Source: Deferrivibrio essentukiensis
Lineage (GTDB): Bacteria > Chrysiogenota > Deferribacteres > Deferribacterales > Deferrivibrionaceae
Length of the DNA: 57,404 bases
Direction of reading: 5' to 3'
Assembly: GCF_020480685.1 (NCBI RefSeq)
Contig: NZ_JAJAFU010000016.1
Span: 1 to 57,404, forward strand
Shown: piece by piece, positions 33,894-43,475 of the stretch
Position numbering within the stretch: position 1 is the stretch's first letter
Layout: each line of letters starts with the position of its first letter
Notes under the pieces: model-generated
The model's input: the letters and a program-made list of their open reading frames with translations, nothing else
What the model was told of the DNA's origin: nothing
The model's database searches: none
Translations under genes and position numbers: made by a program

Positions 33894-35783
33894 TTAAGGG
33901 TGCCCTTTAAAATATTTCAAGCTGTTATTTAAATATTTTGTTATTGTGTTTAAAGCATTTTTAAGCCTGTTTTGGTTGTAAGTGGACAAACTTTCAGGAT
34001 TTATATATTTATTAACTTTTTCACCCTTCTTTGCCGACTTTATTTGATTTCTAAGTACTATATCAACTACAACTTCATAAGCCTTAGACACTTTCCCTAC
34101 AGTCTCATCCGAAAGTATATGCTTTCTTTCAAGATGCTTTAGTCTTTCCATTGTATTCAAGCTGCTCAGCTTCTTTGCAAGCGTATAAGCCCTTGTAACA
34201 TCAACGACTATAGAAAGAGCATAAGGTTTTAGATTAAGCTTGTCCTTATTTTCCCCTTCTTTTTCAACTATAAACTTTCCAAACAATGATACAGGTGATT
34301 TAAAGTTAGTATCATTTTCTAAAAACTGAATAAGAAAAATCGGCTTTTCTGCTATAATGTCGAAAATAAACTCTTTTAACTCCCAGACAAGACTATCGTG
34401 ACCGCAAAATGTATCCATATCAAACACGATGGAAGACCTTAAAAATCCACCACCGCTTGAAGGATCATTGACAATTTCAGCTATGCTTTTTTTCCACTCC
34501 CTCAATGTCTTGGACATATTAGGGTTGGTTACCATAACATTGCCAGGACATTTCTTATAGCCGACATAATCAAGATTCTCGACAAGTTTTTTACCAAAAT
34601 CCTTCAGGATACTTTTCTCAGTTTGTGTTATATCATCATCAAAAATAAATCCATTATCTTGGTCAGGGTCAAGCATCATCTCCTTTCTCGCACCGCTCCC
34701 CATTATTATCAATGCGTGCTTGATATCACATACATTTATTCCTGACTTTTTATAAAATTCTTGGGTGGTAATTTTATGTACCTGTTTTTGAATTGCCAGA
34801 TGGACTGATGATATTATCGGCAAGACATCTGCGGTCATTCTGCTTGACTCTATCAGCTCATCAGCGACCTTATAGAGATTAAGGTAAGAGTTTCTAAGCT
34901 CATCAAGACTTTCAGAAGATTCAATATGTGAGGTGTATATATTGATACTATTATACAAAATCTTAAGAATATCCTTATTTGAAATTATCCCTATAGGCTT
35001 TTCATTTTTGACAATTACACCATATTCTTTATTTCTGGCCTGCATCTCTGCCAAAACTTCCACCAAAGGATATTCTTTGGGCACCTTTACAATATCTTTG
35101 TCGACAAAATCGCATATTTTGGCATTCAAACCATATCTGTCAGCATTTGGCAAAAAGTTGTGTACCAAAGACTTAGCTGTTAGTATCCCAGATACGTTTT
35201 CATTATCCGTGACAATCAAACTTCCTACCTTATTTGAAGACATAATTTTACTTGCTTCAATAATCGGTATATCTTTCTCAACAGTGATTACAGGAAATGT
35301 CATATAATTTCCCACAGGCTTATAAGTAAAACTTTTTGAAAAACTGTTGTCTTTATTTTGAAAAAGATGAAGCCTGTCATTAACTACTGAATAAAAATAC
35401 TTACTAAAAGCCTCACTTTCATTTATTAACTTATATATTGTTATCTCGGGTATAAATAATAGCGTCGATTGACCGACTGAAACCCCCGTCACCACATAAC
35501 TTGACTTTCCAAGAAATGTGGTAAGCCCAGCCAAGCCGCCTTTTCCCAAAATCTCCAGAATTTTTCCTGCTTCATCAATCAGTCTTATTTCGCCATTAAT
35601 TATAAGGTAGATACCCTTATGGTAGCTTTCCGCCTTATTAAAAAGTATCTCACCTTCCGTCAAGTTAATATAGTTGGCACTGTCTGCAATACTTTTTAAG
35701 AGCTTTTCCCCTAACTCATTAAGTATTTTTATGTCTTTTACAGTATCCAAAAAATCTGAAAAATTTATTTCACTTTTAAGCAT
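33894..35783 (-). CDS. cNMP-binding, CBS and DUF294 nucleotidyltransferase-like protein
   Basis: A 629-residue soluble protein with four parts: an N-terminal cyclic-nucleotide-binding fold (residues about 15-135, GEIRLIDEAGKILEILGKGG), a CBS pair (about 155-285), a DUF294 nucleotidyltransferase-like domain (GSGARKEMMLDPDQDNGFIF near 370, with the G-S...DxD metal pattern) and a DUF294 C-terminal helical domain. Such proteins are usually seen as sensors or signal transferases. Its start overlaps the end of the MscS gene by 8 nt, so it is translated with the channel, a pairing that hints at control of the channel or a joint response to osmotic or energy state. Confidence 0.88.
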   Translation of the reverse strand: MLKSEINFSDFLDTVKDIKILNELGEKLLKSIADSANYINLTEGEILFNKAESYHKGIYLIINGEIRLIDEAGKILEILGKGGLAGLTTFLGKSSYVVTGVSVGQSTLLFIPEITIYKLINESEAFSKYFYSVVNDRLHLFQNKDNSFSKSFTYKPVGNYMTFPVITVEKDIPIIEASKIMSSNKVGSLIVTDNENVSGILTAKSLVHNFLPNADRYGLNAKICDFVDKDIVKVPKEYPLVEVLAEMQARNKEYGVIVKNEKPIGIISNKDILKILYNSINIYTSHIESSESLDELRNSYLNLYKVADELIESSRMTADVLPIISSVHLAIQKQVHKITTQEFYKKSGINVCDIKHALIIMGSGARKEMMLDPDQDNGFIFDDDITQTEKSILKDFGKKLVENLDYVGYKKCPGNVMVTNPNMSKTLREWKKSIAEIVNDPSSGGGFLRSSIVFDMDTFCGHDSLVWELKEFIFDIIAEKPIFLIQFLENDTNFKSPVSLFGKFIVEKEGENKDKLNLKPYALSIVVDVTRAYTLAKKLSSLNTMERLKHLERKHILSDETVGKVSKAYEVVVDIVLRNQIKSAKKGEKVNKYINPESLSTYNQNRLKNALNTITKYLNNSLKYFKGHP

Positions 35784-36588
35784 TTTCCACTCTTTTAATG
35801 CTTATATCCATCTGAGGGTATGGGATACTAATACCGTTTTTATCAAATTCTTCCTTAATTTTTTCAAGAATATCGCATTTTAAAGTGAAATAATCACCAT
35901 TATTCACCCACACTCTAAGCCCAATATCAATACCACTTTCGCCAAGATTTAAGACACCTATAAAAATAGCGGGCTCTTTCAACACCCTTGCATCGCTTTC
36001 GGCAATCTTTTTCAAAATATCTTTGGCAAGCTTAATATCATCCTCATACCCAATCCCCACAACTATATCAAGTCGCCTATTTTCTTCAGCCGAATAGTTT
36101 ATTATTTCTGACCCTGTTATCTTTGCATTAGGCATGTAAACTACTTTATTGTCAGGTGTCTTAAGTCTTGTATTAAAAATTGACACTTTATCAACCATAC
36201 CCGTTATCCCGCCAATTTCAACAGTATCGGAAACTTTAAAAGGCTTTGTCATCAAAATCATTACACCTGAGCCCAAATTTGAAAGATTATTCTGCAAAGA
36301 CAAACCGATTGCAAGAGTAGCAGCACCAATTACTGCAGCAATAGATGTAGTCCTCATGCCAAGCGTGTTTAATGCTACAACAATGGAAATAATAAAAAGT
36401 GCGTAATAGATAAGGTCGCCCAAAAATTTTCCAACCATCTCATCAACTTTTGCCCTCTCCATAGCCTTTCGGCTAACTTTCTTTACCTTGTTGGCAATAA
36501 ACTTTCCGGCTAATATAATTAAAATTGCAATGGCAAGCTTAGTCCCATACTTAATCAACAAATCAACGTAAACATCTAATCTTCCCAT
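35776..36588 (-). CDS. Small mechanosensitive channel, MscS family
   Basis: A 270-residue MscS-type channel. Three membrane helices fill residues 10-115; the pore helix reads IGAATLAIGLSLQNNLSNLG, and the beta domain has PFKVSDTVEIGGITGMVDKV. It opens under membrane tension to release solutes. The start is the ATG at 36588, with AAGGAGG 5-6 nt upstream; the longer TTG frame reads through that site. The cNMP-CBS-DUF294 gene overlaps its 3' end. It is divergent from the SspB-like gene across 92 bp. Confidence 0.93.
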   Translation of the reverse strand: MGRLDVYVDLLIKYGTKLAIAILIILAGKFIANKVKKVSRKAMERAKVDEMVGKFLGDLIYYALFIISIVVALNTLGMRTTSIAAVIGAATLAIGLSLQNNLSNLGSGVMILMTKPFKVSDTVEIGGITGMVDKVSIFNTRLKTPDNKVVYMPNAKITGSEIINYSAEENRRLDIVVGIGYEDDIKLAKDILKKIAESDARVLKEPAIFIGVLNLGESGIDIGLRVWVNNGDYFTLKCDILEKIKEEFDKNGISIPYPQMDISIKRVENA

Positions 36589-36680
36589 AGAATCCTCCTT
36601 TTCAACCAATAAATTATAGCATAAAATATTAAAATAAAACCATACTTTTAAATTTTATAATTATATGCTACTATTATATC

Positions 36681-37106
36681 ATGAATACAAGCACAAAATT
36701 AAATATACTTAAAGAAATACTTTATTCCTCTGAAAAAGTGTATCTCCATATAATGGTGCATCCTGAGCTCTTTATAGGTAAAAGAGGATTAATAGGCAAA
36801 GAGAATGAAGAAGGTATTGTTTTGGTATTTGGGCCACAATCTTATAAAAACCTTGAGTTTGAAGAAGACGTTATATATGTAGAAATGAGATTTGCGGGAA
36901 AATGGGAAAGTTTGGTGATACCTGTATCTGCCATTACGACAGTGTTCGACTCTCCGGTAGCTCCTACATTTGTATTCAACTTTAATGTACCTGACATAGA
37001 ACGCAAAAGTAAGGAATCCCAAAAAACTATTACTACAGATAATAAAAGTGCAAAAAAGCAAAGTCCAAAAGGCAAAGTAATAAAAATTGATTTTAAAAAG
37101 GAATAA
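36681..37106 (+). CDS. sspB: SspB-like ClpXP adaptor
   Basis: A 141-residue protein that I place in the SspB family (ClpXP specificity-enhancing factor). Residues about 20-90 match the SspB fold in order: VYLHIMVHPE, then GIVLVFGPQSYKNLEF, then VEMRFAGKWESLVIPVSAI. A charged, flexible linker (about 105-130) leads to a short tail, KGKVIKIDFKKE, in the position where SspB proteins carry the ClpX-binding peptide. It would deliver ssrA-tagged or other substrates to ClpXP. The ribosome binding site is weak. It lies just before a second MscS gene, probably in one transcript. The family match is by pattern, without an alignment. Confidence 0.72.
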   Translation: MNTSTKLNILKEILYSSEKVYLHIMVHPELFIGKRGLIGKENEEGIVLVFGPQSYKNLEFEEDVIYVEMRFAGKWESLVIPVSAITTVFDSPVAPTFVFNFNVPDIERKSKESQKTITTDNKSAKKQSPKGKVIKIDFKKE

Positions 37107-37107
37107 T

Positions 37108-38196
37108 ATGGAACTTTATAATGATTTAAAAGAACTCCTCGAATATACCATACTGGATGTAAAGCTAAAACAGCTGCTCATATTTTTTGGGATAATATTT
37201 TTGGCACTATTTTTTAAGCAAATTATTACAAAAATTATTCTAAATCACTTAAAAAAGATTGCTTCTAAAACCAAGACAGACGCTGACGATGAGCTGATAG
37301 ATGCCTTGGAGCAACCGTTAAAACTATCCGTAGTAATTGCTGGATTTTACATTGCTTTTTCAACTCTTTACTTGCCAGCAAACGCAAAAACTCTTGTAAA
37401 CCATATTATGAATTCATTATTTATATATGCAATATTTTGGGGGATTTATCGATGCGAAACCCTGTTAGAAAGAATTATTGAAAAATTCCTAAAAAATAGA
37501 GATTTTGAGCTTGTATCAAGTTTTCTTCCATTTATAAGTAAATTTATTAAAACAACAATAATAATTTTTGGCGTTATATTCATTGTTCAAGAATGGGGCT
37601 ACAATGTGGGAGCTCTCATTACAGGGCTTGGTATTGGTGGTGTTGCCGTTGCTTTGGCTGCAAAGGATACGCTGGCTAATCTTTTTGGAAGTATAATGAT
37701 TTTAATAGACAGACCTTTTAAAATAGGTGATTGGGTAGTCATTAATGACATTGAAGGTATAGTGGAAGATATAGGTTTTAGAAGCACACGTATCAGGACA
37801 TTTGCAAAGGCTCTTGTCAGCGTCCCAAACTCAGTAGTAGCGACAACTGCCATAACAAACTGGTCAATGAGGGACAGAAGAAGGATAAATTTTAATATCG
37901 GCGTCACTTATTCGACACCAAGACACTTACTTGAAAAAGCAGTCAAAGAGATAGATGAAATGTTACGATTACACCCGCAAATTCATAAAGACCCTTTGAT
38001 GGTATATTTTACAGATTTTCAGGCAAGTAGCCTTGATATTTTTATCTACTGCTTTGCAACAACCGCAGATTGGGCTAAATATCTTGAGATTAAACAGGAT
38101 GTTAATTTGAAAATTATGGAAATATTAGAAAATCTCGGAATAGATTTTGCATTTAACTCTATGTCTGTTTATATTGAGAAAACACCTGAAAAATAG
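37108..38196 (+). CDS. Mechanosensitive ion channel, MscS family (longer form)
   Basis: A 362-residue MscS-family protein with about five membrane helices (residues 18-40, 66-90, 97-120, 140-160 and 165-185). The pore region is GLGIGGVAVALAAKDTLANLFGS, then RPFKIGDWVVINDIEGIVEDIG, then VPNSVV. It differs clearly from the shorter MscS encoded divergently. I start at 37108, one nt after the SspB-like stop, where AAAAAGGAAT serves as binding site; the longer frame begins with TTG inside that gene. It is co-directional with the SspB-like gene. Confidence 0.92.
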   Translation: MELYNDLKELLEYTILDVKLKQLLIFFGIIFLALFFKQIITKIILNHLKKIASKTKTDADDELIDALEQPLKLSVVIAGFYIAFSTLYLPANAKTLVNHIMNSLFIYAIFWGIYRCETLLERIIEKFLKNRDFELVSSFLPFISKFIKTTIIIFGVIFIVQEWGYNVGALITGLGIGGVAVALAAKDTLANLFGSIMILIDRPFKIGDWVVINDIEGIVEDIGFRSTRIRTFAKALVSVPNSVVATTAITNWSMRDRRRINFNIGVTYSTPRHLLEKAVKEIDEMLRLHPQIHKDPLMVYFTDFQASSLDIFIYCFATTADWAKYLEIKQDVNLKIMEILENLGIDFAFNSMSVYIEKTPEK

Positions 38197-38219
38197 ATTA
38201 TGATTAAAATAAATTAGTA

Positions 38220-39008
38220 TTAATCTAAGAAAAAACTTAACTCAGGCACACTCTTTATTTCACCAATTTCGTTAGCAAGTCTGTAAAATTCTTTTAATCC
38301 TGCAATATGGGTATCTGTCAGGCTGTAATCTATTGTTTCCCAATAATCTATAATCTGGTATGAAGTCAGCCCTTTAAAATAATAATGGTCAATTAATGAA
38401 GAGAGATTTTGCTTGCTGTCCTCTTTTATTTTTAATAAAAGTTTCTTAAACTCAATCATTTCATCCCTTTTGGTATTGACGGCCTCTTTTGTAACAAGCC
38501 ACAGAGCATACACAAACGGAAGTCCGGTAAAATTATTCCACTGCTCCCCCAAGTCGTAAACATACTTAAACCCTTTTTTATAATATTGAAAAAGGGCTTT
38601 ATCACCGATATACAGATAAGCATCGGCATTATTCTCATCAATTGTAAAATTAGCCTTCATTTGGTAAAATTTTTTAAAAAGTATCTTCAAAAGCACAACG
38701 CTTGTCCCCGACTCAGAGGTCAGAAAAATATTTTTATGGCTCAGATAACCGATGTCATAGTTTGAAAACAGACACACACTTTTTACCTTAATTTTGCTGC
38801 TGATGGAAATATTTGGAATTATAAGGTAGTTATTACTATTTCTTGCGTACTCGATACTGCTGCATGGGGTAACATCGACCCCACCTTCCCTGACAGCCCT
38901 GTTTAAAAAAGAAGGGAATGCAGAGATAAATTTTAACCCTTCATACCTCTTTAACATATTGAAGATGGGGAACACATTAGCATAACTGATTTCGCCGATA
39001 TTAAGCAT
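38220..39008 (-). CDS. mqnA: Chorismate dehydratase MqnA, menaquinone futalosine pathway
   Basis: A 262-residue enzyme of the MqnA/MqnD periplasmic-binding-like fold, catalysing the first step from chorismate to 3-[(1-carboxyvinyl)oxy]benzoate. Family marks are the start IGEISYANVFPIF, VDVTPCSSIEYA near residue 46, SESGTSVVLLKILF near 102 and GLPFVYALWLV near 160. It supports futalosine-route menaquinone synthesis, matching the menaquinol-linked reductase in the window. It follows mntP directly (stop and start adjoin) and closes the run that begins at 43906. Confidence 0.9.
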   Translation of the reverse strand: MLNIGEISYANVFPIFNMLKRYEGLKFISAFPSFLNRAVREGGVDVTPCSSIEYARNSNNYLIIPNISISSKIKVKSVCLFSNYDIGYLSHKNIFLTSESGTSVVLLKILFKKFYQMKANFTIDENNADAYLYIGDKALFQYYKKGFKYVYDLGEQWNNFTGLPFVYALWLVTKEAVNTKRDEMIEFKKLLLKIKEDSKQNLSSLIDHYYFKGLTSYQIIDYWETIDYSLTDTHIAGLKEFYRLANEIGEIKSVPELSFFLD

Positions 39009-39548
39009 TTATATCACCAAAAATTTTATTCCGATTGTTACAAGCACAAGTGCACCAACTTTTTCGGCAAAGCCACCAAAAAAGTTTTTACTTTTACTGC
39101 CAAAATATACACCTGCCAAAGACATAATTAGACAAACAACACCGATAATCCCCGCATTCAAAAATATACTCCCTTTCAGAAGAGGAAGTGCTATCCCTAC
39201 ACCCAAAGCATCCATGCTTGTGGCAACAGATAAGATTATAAGAGAAAACCCTTTTGTAGGGTCTTTTATATAACACTTTTCTTCAGTTGACTTCATAGAT
39301 TCTTTAAACATATTATAAGCTATAAAAAAGAGTATTAATGCTGCAATAATATTTAATCTATTGGAAAATTGATAGAGCTCTTTACCGATGAATGCCCCTA
39401 TCAGAGGCATAAAAAACTGAAAAAGTCCGAAATGCCAGGCAAGTCTGAAGTAATGCCTGTAGCTGTTATACTTACATCCCACTCCAAATGAAACGCTAAA
39501 AGCATCTATACTCATTGCAAATGCAATCATAAATATTTCTATATCCAA
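39009..39548 (-). CDS. mntP: Manganese efflux pump MntP
   Basis: A 179-residue six-helix membrane protein of the MntP (DUF204) family, in two similar halves. Conserved acidic motifs lie in helix 1 (AFAMSIDAFSVSFGVG) and in the second half (LSVATSMDALGVGIALP). It exports Mn2+. No yybP-type riboswitch leader is possible here, since the upstream gene ends 8 nt away. A DtxR-family regulator at the head of the same gene run could be its controller. Confidence 0.93.
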   Translation of the reverse strand: MDIEIFMIAFAMSIDAFSVSFGVGCKYNSYRHYFRLAWHFGLFQFFMPLIGAFIGKELYQFSNRLNIIAALILFFIAYNMFKESMKSTEEKCYIKDPTKGFSLIILSVATSMDALGVGIALPLLKGSIFLNAGIIGVVCLIMSLAGVYFGSKSKNFFGGFAEKVGALVLVTIGIKFLVI

Positions 39549-39556
39549 AATTTACC

Positions 39557-41131
39557 TCAAAGCTTTATAAGGATTTGTGATAACAACATAGTTAAAATAA
39601 GAGAAAAAGGGTACACCGCAGCATAACTCACTGCAGGATAATCTGACTTTAAAATATTAGAAGACATTGTCAGCGAGGGGGTTGAAGTCATCCCGCCTGA
39701 AATAAGCCCCAAAATTTCAACCATATTCATTTTTAATACAAATCTTAAAATGCAAGTAAAGACTGTCAGTGAAACAATCAATGCAAACAGCGCCAAAAAT
39801 ATTGGTGTTAATCCATTTGTTTTTATGGCTTCCACCAAATATTTACCTGCACTCGTCCCGATGGTCGCCATATATATAAGCTGCCCAAAGGTTTTTAACA
39901 ATGTTGTAGAGTGTGGCGAAAGTTGCCAAACGACAGGGCCGGTCCTGCCAATCCTTCCCAAAATAAGAGAAGTTATTAGTATACCACCGATAAAACTTAA
40001 TTTAAACTTGCCAAGAAAAGGCAAACTCAAAGGGATAAAACCTACCAAAATCCCAATAACTATCCCGACGGAAATTGGCAAAAAATCTGCAGCAGGAAAA
40101 GCCATTAAATTATCACCTATAAGCTTTGTTACCTGCTCTTCATACTTTTGAGGAACAGTAATGTAGAGCTTATCACCTAATAAAAGTGTTGTCTGAGGTT
40201 TTGCATCAAAATCTATCCCTGAACGTCTTACTTTTGTAATCGTAACTCTCATTGCAAACAACTCTTTAATTTCACTAATCTTTTTTCCAACAATATTTTT
40301 ATTTGAAACTAACAGTCTTAACACTTTCATATTGTCATGAAAATCAACATAACTGTCTATCTCTTCTCCAAGGATAATATTCATATTATCCACATGCTCT
40401 TTTCTTCCTGTCACTCTGACAATATCACCAAAATGTATTTGAGGGTCAACTTCATCTGCTTCAAATTCCGTTTCTATACGTTCAATTATGACATTGGACA
40501 TATCTTCCAACTGAGATTTTCTTATGATTTTATTATTAAAATTTTCATTAGTGATTCTAAAGTTTTTAGATACAATTTTTGGATAATCCTTTTCTTTACT
40601 TAGCCTGTATCTTTCAACTTCCTTTTCCGCATCAGACTTTAATAAAATCGGAATCATTCTGACCAAAAGCACCGCAACTATTGTCCCAAAAGGGTAGACT
40701 ATACCAAATATTACCGAAGTAACATGAGAATTACTTATTTCTACCGTAGCTGCAAGGGCAGGAGCACTCGACATAATACCTGTAAATATACCTGCTATAA
40801 CATTATTATCATATTTCAATATCTTGCCAATAATAAAAATTATCAAAAATATTGATGTAACAAGGCAAAAAGCATATAGATTTAGTACCAGTCCATTCTT
40901 TTTTATATTTTCAAAAAATCCAGGCCCTGATTGCAAACCAACAGCATATATAAAAAACGCAAGACCAAGATATTTAAACTCTGAAGGGAAACTTACTCCA
41001 AAATGTCCGGCAATTAATGCTATTATTAAAATAGCCGAAATATCAAGGTAAAAACCTTTAACTTTGAGATTTCCAATAAAATATCCCAATGAAATTATTA
41101 TAAAAAGATAGAGTACTGTGTATAATTCCAT
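39557..41131 (-). CDS. AspT/YidE-type transporter with two TrkA-C domains
   Basis: A 524-residue membrane protein of the aspartate:alanine exchanger (YidE/YbjL duplication) family. N-terminal helices fill residues 1-165 and C-terminal helices 350-524, with two RCK-C-like domains between (about 205-345: FGDIVRVTGRKE, LLLGDKLYITVP). The duplicated repeats contain GLQSGPGFF and GTSAGKYLVEA. The substrate is unknown; an amino or organic acid antiporter is likely. It starts one base after the TetR gene's stop, so the TetR protein may control it. Confidence 0.88.
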   Translation of the reverse strand: MELYTVLYLFIIISLGYFIGNLKVKGFYLDISAILIIALIAGHFGVSFPSEFKYLGLAFFIYAVGLQSGPGFFENIKKNGLVLNLYAFCLVTSIFLIIFIIGKILKYDNNVIAGIFTGIMSSAPALAATVEISNSHVTSVIFGIVYPFGTIVAVLLVRMIPILLKSDAEKEVERYRLSKEKDYPKIVSKNFRITNENFNNKIIRKSQLEDMSNVIIERIETEFEADEVDPQIHFGDIVRVTGRKEHVDNMNIILGEEIDSYVDFHDNMKVLRLLVSNKNIVGKKISEIKELFAMRVTITKVRRSGIDFDAKPQTTLLLGDKLYITVPQKYEEQVTKLIGDNLMAFPAADFLPISVGIVIGILVGFIPLSLPFLGKFKLSFIGGILITSLILGRIGRTGPVVWQLSPHSTTLLKTFGQLIYMATIGTSAGKYLVEAIKTNGLTPIFLALFALIVSLTVFTCILRFVLKMNMVEILGLISGGMTSTPSLTMSSNILKSDYPAVSYAAVYPFSLILTMLLSQILIKL

Positions 41132-41132
41132 A

Positions 41133-41714
41133 CTACTTAAAAGCTTTCAAAAATATTGGGAATAACTTTTCAGATGTTTCCTGCAAGTCCCATTCTCCAC
41201 CTTTAAATATCCAAGTAGAAACAATTTCATCCAATGTCCCAAAATATATTTCTCTTGCAAGATAAACATCTAATTTCTTATTAAACACACCTTTTTGAAT
41301 ACCTTCCTCAATAACCTGCTCAATTAATCTAAAGTAATTTTTTAGATGACGCCTTACTTTTATCCTCAAATCCTTAATAGGCTGCCTTAGCTCAATCTGT
41401 AATACATTAGCCAGATAAGGGGTCTCAGTCATAACTTTAAAATGATACTTTAACAATGTCTTAAGCTTTTCTTCGGGGTTATCAATACCTGCAATCTCTT
41501 CTTTAGCCATGTTGACATACTCTTCAAGCTTTACCTTAAAGATAGTGACAAGTATATCTTCTTTATTGTTAAAGTAGTTGTATATTGTCCCGTCCGCTAC
41601 TCCTGCGTCATTGGCAATATCTTTTACCTTTGCACCGTGAAAACCTTTCTGACCAATAATTTTAATGGATGAGTCTAATATTTTGTCAAACTTATTAGCC
41701 TTATTATTTTCCAT
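41133..41714 (-). CDS. TetR-family transcriptional regulator
   Basis: A 193-residue repressor with the TetR helix-turn-helix near residues 25-50 (GAKVKDIANDAGVADGTIYN, YFNNKED) and a C-terminal ligand domain of the FadR/YsiA-like kind. The start is the ATG at 41714, with GGGAGGA 3-4 nt upstream, inside the end of proC. It is coupled to the transporter gene one base downstream, the usual place for its target. Confidence 0.9.
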   Translation of the reverse strand: MENNKANKFDKILDSSIKIIGQKGFHGAKVKDIANDAGVADGTIYNYFNNKEDILVTIFKVKLEEYVNMAKEEIAGIDNPEEKLKTLLKYHFKVMTETPYLANVLQIELRQPIKDLRIKVRRHLKNYFRLIEQVIEEGIQKGVFNKKLDVYLAREIYFGTLDEIVSTWIFKGGEWDLQETSEKLFPIFLKAFK

Positions 41715-42531
41715 TCTTCCTCCCAAGCTCTATCGATCTCATTGTAGCTGATTCCACTGCATTTATTAGAGTAGTTCTAAGACCACCTTGTTCGAGGGTA
41801 TGAATACCTGCTATTGCTGTTCCACCCGGAGAAGTAACCATATCTTTTAATCTGCCGGGGTGCATGTCTGTTTCAATCTGAAGTTTTGCTGCTCCCATAA
41901 CAGTCTGAGCTGCAAGCTTCATGGCAACGCTTCTGGATAACCCCATTTTTACACCGGCATCACTTAATGCTTCAATAATCATAAAAATATATGCCGGCCC
42001 GCTACCGGAAAGGCCTGTGACTGCATCCATCTGACTCTCATCAACAACAGCGACTTTACCAACTGCATCAAAAATTTTATATGCTATCCTCAAATCATCT
42101 TCCGCAACATGTGCACCAGGCGCAATAGCTGTCGCACCTTCCAAAATAAGAGCAGGGGTATTTGGCATAGCCCTTACAATTTTTAAATCCTTTTCCACAA
42201 TATTTTCTATATATTCAGTACTAATACCGGCAGCAATTGAAATAATTAATTTTGATTTATCAAGCTTTGGAGCTATTTCCTTTAATATCTTTTCAAAAAT
42301 CTGAGGTTTTATCGCCAGAACTATAATATCGGATTCAGTTACGAGTTTTTCATTATCCTTAAACACTACATTTATACCATATTCACTTTTTAGAGAATCC
42401 AGTTTTTCAATATCCACATCACTTGCACTGACAAAATCGCTCGGTACAAGATTTGCCTTCAAAATCCCTTTTATAAGTGCCGTTGCCATATTTCCAGCAC
42501 CTATAAACCCTATCCTCTTATTCTCAAACAT
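41704..42531 (-). CDS. proC: Pyrroline-5-carboxylate reductase ProC
   Basis: A 275-residue enzyme that reduces pyrroline-5-carboxylate to proline. The Rossmann motif IGFIGAGNMATALIKG is at residues 6-21, and the C-terminal signature is GLSGSGPAYIF then MVTSPGGTAIAGI. The start is the ATG at 42531, which shares a base with the stop of the hydrolase gene (TGATG); GGGGGTAA serves as its binding site. It sits in the run from the DtxR gene to mqnA. Confidence 0.95.
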   Translation of the reverse strand: MFENKRIGFIGAGNMATALIKGILKANLVPSDFVSASDVDIEKLDSLKSEYGINVVFKDNEKLVTESDIIVLAIKPQIFEKILKEIAPKLDKSKLIISIAAGISTEYIENIVEKDLKIVRAMPNTPALILEGATAIAPGAHVAEDDLRIAYKIFDAVGKVAVVDESQMDAVTGLSGSGPAYIFMIIEALSDAGVKMGLSRSVAMKLAAQTVMGAAKLQIETDMHPGRLKDMVTSPGGTAIAGIHTLEQGGLRTTLINAVESATMRSIELGRKNGK

Positions 42532-43475
42532 CACATTACCCCCAATATCCACTCATAAATCTTAGAAAACAGATTATCCATTAATGGATTTTCATCTGTC
42601 GTAAGAATATGTTTTACTCTATTATCATCCAAAATATCAATAGTTTTTCTTTCTGTTCCAATTTGTTTGAAGTAGTATTCAGTATAACCTGAATCAATAA
42701 TATCATCGTATTTTGACTGCACCACGTAGACAGGGATTTTCATCTCAGGCAATAAAGGGATAAGATGCCTTGAAAGCTTTGTAAGCTGATAAATTCCTTC
42801 AACAGGTCTAACATTGTAATAATGGTCTGCAAACCTGTCTTCAAAATTTTCTTTTTTGCTAAATTTTATAAATTTTCTTAAAAACGGCACAAAAATAACC
42901 TTATTGCTTTTTATTTTAAAAGCCGGGGAAAGCATTATTAAGCCGTCTACTTTATTAAATATGGCAACCTCAGCTGCCAAAAGTCCACCCATAGACTGAC
43001 CTATAACAAATACCTTTTTATTAGTATTTTTCAGCACGTAATAACCATATTTTAACCCCTCATACATATCCATAAAAGTAAGTTTATTAATATTTTCAGG
43101 GGAAGATGCGTGTCCCGGAAGCCTTGCACCGTAAACAGAAAAACCTTTTTCATTCAGATACTCACCCAAGGCTTTCATTTCAAAAGGTGAAGCGGTAAAG
43201 CCATGAATCAACAAGATACCTACATCATTTGACCCTTTAAGATAAAAAGGCATATTGTCTTTATTTTCTACACCTTCAGATATTGCTCTTTTAGTATCAA
43301 GAATAAAAAGCTCTTCAGGGTTTACCTGGGAAAGGTCAACATATGGCTTAATAATATTCTTATCTGGCGTCTTCATACTGTCGTACAAATAACCCCCCAA
43401 TACTCCAAAAATTAACCATGGGATTATAAACCATTTTACAATTGAGCCGAGTATATTTCTGTCGCCTACTTTCAA
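42531..43475 (-). CDS. Alpha/beta hydrolase (esterase/monoacylglycerol lipase-like), membrane-anchored
   Basis: A 314-residue hydrolase with an N-terminal hydrophobic helix (WFIIPWLIFGVLGGYLY, residues 14-30) that should anchor it or act as an uncleaved signal. The fold has LLIHGFTASPFEM as the oxyanion region, GQSMGG as the nucleophile elbow, a likely acid in KYDDIID and the His in VKHILTTD. Carboxylesterase or lysophospholipase activity is expected; the substrate is unknown. It overlaps the DtxR gene by 4 nt and proC by one base. Confidence 0.85.
   Translation of the reverse strand: MKVGDRNILGSIVKWFIIPWLIFGVLGGYLYDSMKTPDKNIIKPYVDLSQVNPEELFILDTKRAISEGVENKDNMPFYLKGSNDVGILLIHGFTASPFEMKALGEYLNEKGFSVYGARLPGHASSPENINKLTFMDMYEGLKYGYYVLKNTNKKVFVIGQSMGGLLAAEVAIFNKVDGLIMLSPAFKIKSNKVIFVPFLRKFIKFSKKENFEDRFADHYYNVRPVEGIYQLTKLSRHLIPLLPEMKIPVYVVQSKYDDIIDSGYTEYYFKQIGTERKTIDILDDNRVKHILTTDENPLMDNLFSKIYEWILGVM

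Noticed and set aside
39549-39556. A Mn-sensing riboswitch before mntP
   Set aside because: Only eight bases separate mntP from the gene before it, so there is no room for a leader RNA.
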